Of a stretch of 36,091 nucleotides of DNA, positions 34,881 to 36,091 are shown piece after piece. How positions within the stretch are numbered: position 1 is the stretch's first letter; each line of letters begins with the position of its first letter. This DNA is from Halalkalibacterium ligniniphilum (GTDB taxonomy: Bacteria > Bacillota > Bacilli > Bacillales > Bacillaceae_D): the NCBI RefSeq assembly GCF_000334155.1, contig NZ_ANNK01000114.1, positions 1-36,091 on the forward strand, written 5' to 3'. The notes under the pieces were generated by a model. That model was not told the origin of the DNA. It made no database searches and saw only the letters and a list, made by a program, of their open reading frames with translations. Both the position numbers and the translations under genes were made by a program.

Positions 34881-35131
34881 AGAAAAAAGAGGCAGGGACA
34901 TAACGAACGTGTATGATTGAAAATGCGAACAATGCACAACCTTAGCGGAGGACATGGACGTAGACTTCTGCGGGAGCAAAGGCAAGGGTGAGACCCCACA
35001 GTGCAAAAAGCACGAGGAGGCTCACCAGCCGCCCGCGGAAAGCGAAGGATATGTCCGAAGCGAATGCTATGCACCAACGATCATGACGTTCGCATTTCTC
35101 ATCATAAAAACTCTTTTGTCCCAGCCCCTTT
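34881..35131. repeat. Large rod-like palindromic element between comER and yqeM
   Basis: The ends GAGGCAGGGACA (34889-34900) and TGTCCCAGCCCC (35117-35128) are complementary at 10 of 12 positions and carry A-run and T-run borders. Inside, ATGCGAAC/GTTCGCAT, GGACAT/ATGTCC, GCGGG/CCCGC and GGTGAG/CTCACC pair in order toward an apex GTGC-AAAAA-GCAC (35001-35013). The whole 250 bases can fold as one long interrupted hairpin. It has the look of a Bacillaceae dispersed repeat and can also end both convergent genes. Confidence 0.7.
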
Positions 35132-35899
35132 TTATTCGCTAGAAGGGAACCGATCTCCTTCTTTTTTTGCTACAAAAAATATCCGTTCACTATGTTCTGT
35201 GGGCAGCTCCTTCGAAAAATCAGCTGTTACGTTTAACACAGTAAAGCCCGCTTGTTTGAGCCATTGTATATATTGCTTAATCGGGTACGTTCGCTGAACA
35301 TGAAGCTCATCAAACCGTTCATACAGCCCCTCTTCTTTTTTAACAAAAAAACTGAGCTCGTGTTCCACTGAGGCATCCCATTCACCGTGGAATGACCGCC
35401 AAATGTATGAGATCTCTTCGCCATCATCTGCAAAGGTCTGCCCGACAAACCCTTTCATCACTTTACTAACAGAATGAACATCAAACATAAAAAGTCCGCC
35501 AGCTTTTAACTGTTCATGCACTTGAGAAAAAGTACGCTCCACATCATTTTCTGTTTGAAGATAATTGAGAGAATCACAAAAAGCCGTAATGACGTCAAAT
35601 GATCCTAGATCGGACAGCTCCCGCATATCTCGCTGTACTAAGAGGGGATCATAGCCAGCTTGTAAAAGCTTCTCTTTAGCAACTGCAAGCATATTCGCGG
35701 AGATATCCACTCCTGTCACATCATAGCCTGCTTCTAGTAGTGGAAGCAATAGCTGTCCAGTGCCGCAACCAAGATCAAGCAATGAGCGCCCGCTGATTTC
35801 ATGAACTTGAACATTTTCTTCCACAAATGCCACCCACTGCTCATAAGGTGCATCTTCCATCAAAACATCGTAAATGCTTGCAAATCCTTCATACTTCAT
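35132..35899 (-). CDS. yqeM: Class I SAM-dependent methyltransferase YqeM
   Basis: 255 aa. The SAM-binding motif I is LLDLGCGTG (about 40-48), followed by GYDVTGVDIS and an FDVITAFCDSLNYL motif in the next strands. The substrate is unknown. In B. subtilis yqeM follows rsfS; here it follows a CvfB-like gene with an ATGA overlap. Its stop codon sits on the border of the large palindromic element, so the element was probably placed exactly at the gene end or supplies part of it. Confidence 0.9.
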   Translation of the reverse strand: MKYEGFASIYDVLMEDAPYEQWVAFVEENVQVHEISGRSLLDLGCGTGQLLLPLLEAGYDVTGVDISANMLAVAKEKLLQAGYDPLLVQRDMRELSDLGSFDVITAFCDSLNYLQTENDVERTFSQVHEQLKAGGLFMFDVHSVSKVMKGFVGQTFADDGEEISYIWRSFHGEWDASVEHELSFFVKKEEGLYERFDELHVQRTYPIKQYIQWLKQAGFTVLNVTADFSKELPTEHSERIFFVAKKEGDRFPSSE

Positions 35900-36091
35900 T
35901 GCTTTTCCTTCTGATAGGTCCAGCCATCCTTTTGGTAGACCTTTCCTTCTTTCATTAATTTACCAAGGGCACGCTTAAACGCTGCTTTGCTCATTTGAAA
36001 CCGTCGTTGAATGTCTTCAGGTGTTGTTTTGTCCCAATAAGGCATTGAACCGCCACGAGAAAGCAAATACTCGTAAACAACTTCTGCATCA
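35896..36091 (-). CDS. C-terminal end of a CvfB-like S1/winged-helix RNA-binding protein
   Basis: Only the last 64 residues plus stop are in the window; the frame is open to the window edge. The visible part has the family's winged-helix end: PEDIQRRFQMSKAAFKRALG then LMKEGKVYQKDGW. It matches the C-terminal domain of CvfB/YitL, RNA-binding proteins with S1 domains that affect virulence gene expression in staphylococci. The S1 domains would lie outside the window. Its stop overlaps the yqeM start. Confidence 0.82.
   Translation of the reverse strand, partial: DAEVVYEYLLSRGGSMPYWDKTTPEDIQRRFQMSKAAFKRALGKLMKEGKVYQKDGWTYQKEKQ

Noticed and set aside
34850-35297. Several 60-100 aa frames on both strands after comER
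   Set aside because: They lie in the large palindromic element or antisense to yqeM.
1-36091. CRISPR array, tRNA, rRNA, insertion sequence or attachment site
   Set aside because: No regularly spaced direct repeats, tRNA-like cloverleaf, rRNA stretch, transposase or integrase frame was found; no matching direct repeats were seen at the island borders by eye.

Overview
The window reads as a low-GC, endospore-forming Bacillaceae chromosome, probably close to the alkaliphilic Alkalihalobacillus/halodurans group. This rests on sporulation genes (gpr, spoIIP, yqxA), a complete comE locus, HrcA/CIRCE control and gene order that follows the Bacillus subtilis yqe/yqf region. The genus is an inference. 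I saw no rRNA, tRNA, CRISPR array, integrase or transposase.

Layout. Bases 1-554 hold the start of an NfeD-type membrane protease (yqeZ) with a SigmaW-type promoter. Bases 794-9733 hold an accessory catabolic island, all on the minus strand. In transcription order it is an IclR regulator, a class II aldolase/decarboxylase, a Rieske oxygenase alpha subunit, an 81-aa Cys4/5 protein, a Gfo/Idh/MocA dehydrogenase, a tripartite tricarboxylate transporter (tctC, tctA, tctB) and a 4,5-dihydroxyphthalate decarboxylase-like protein. The enzymes resemble those of phthalate catabolism: uptake, ring cis-dihydroxylation, dihydrodiol rearomatisation, decarboxylation. The substrate is unproven and no oxygenase reductase is present. 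The island separates yqeY from yqeZ, which are neighbours in B. subtilis. It has its own promoters, a nested palindrome that fits an IclR operator, a cre-like site before tctC and terminators that set expression levels.

Bases 9850-27430 are core genes: yqeY, rpsU, a Na/Pi cotransporter (plus strand), deoC, then the heat-shock operon hrcA-grpE-dnaK-dnaJ-prmA-rsmE-mtaB under a perfect CIRCE, then hemW, lepA with a long structured leader, yqxA, spoIIP and gpr. Bases 27659-36091 hold rpsT (plus), holA with a hairpin-rich leader, yqzM (plus), the DNA-uptake genes comEC-comEB-comEA, a small YpbS-like gene and comER (both plus), the methyltransferase yqeM and the end of a CvfB-like gene.

Several intergenic spaces hold large imperfect palindromes (about 20938-21041, 24171-24287, 29697-29826, 34756-34829, 34881-35131) that look like dispersed repeats or structured RNAs. 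In many genes the Shine-Dalgarno position rejects the longest reading frame, so starts were moved inward, several to TTG or GTG.
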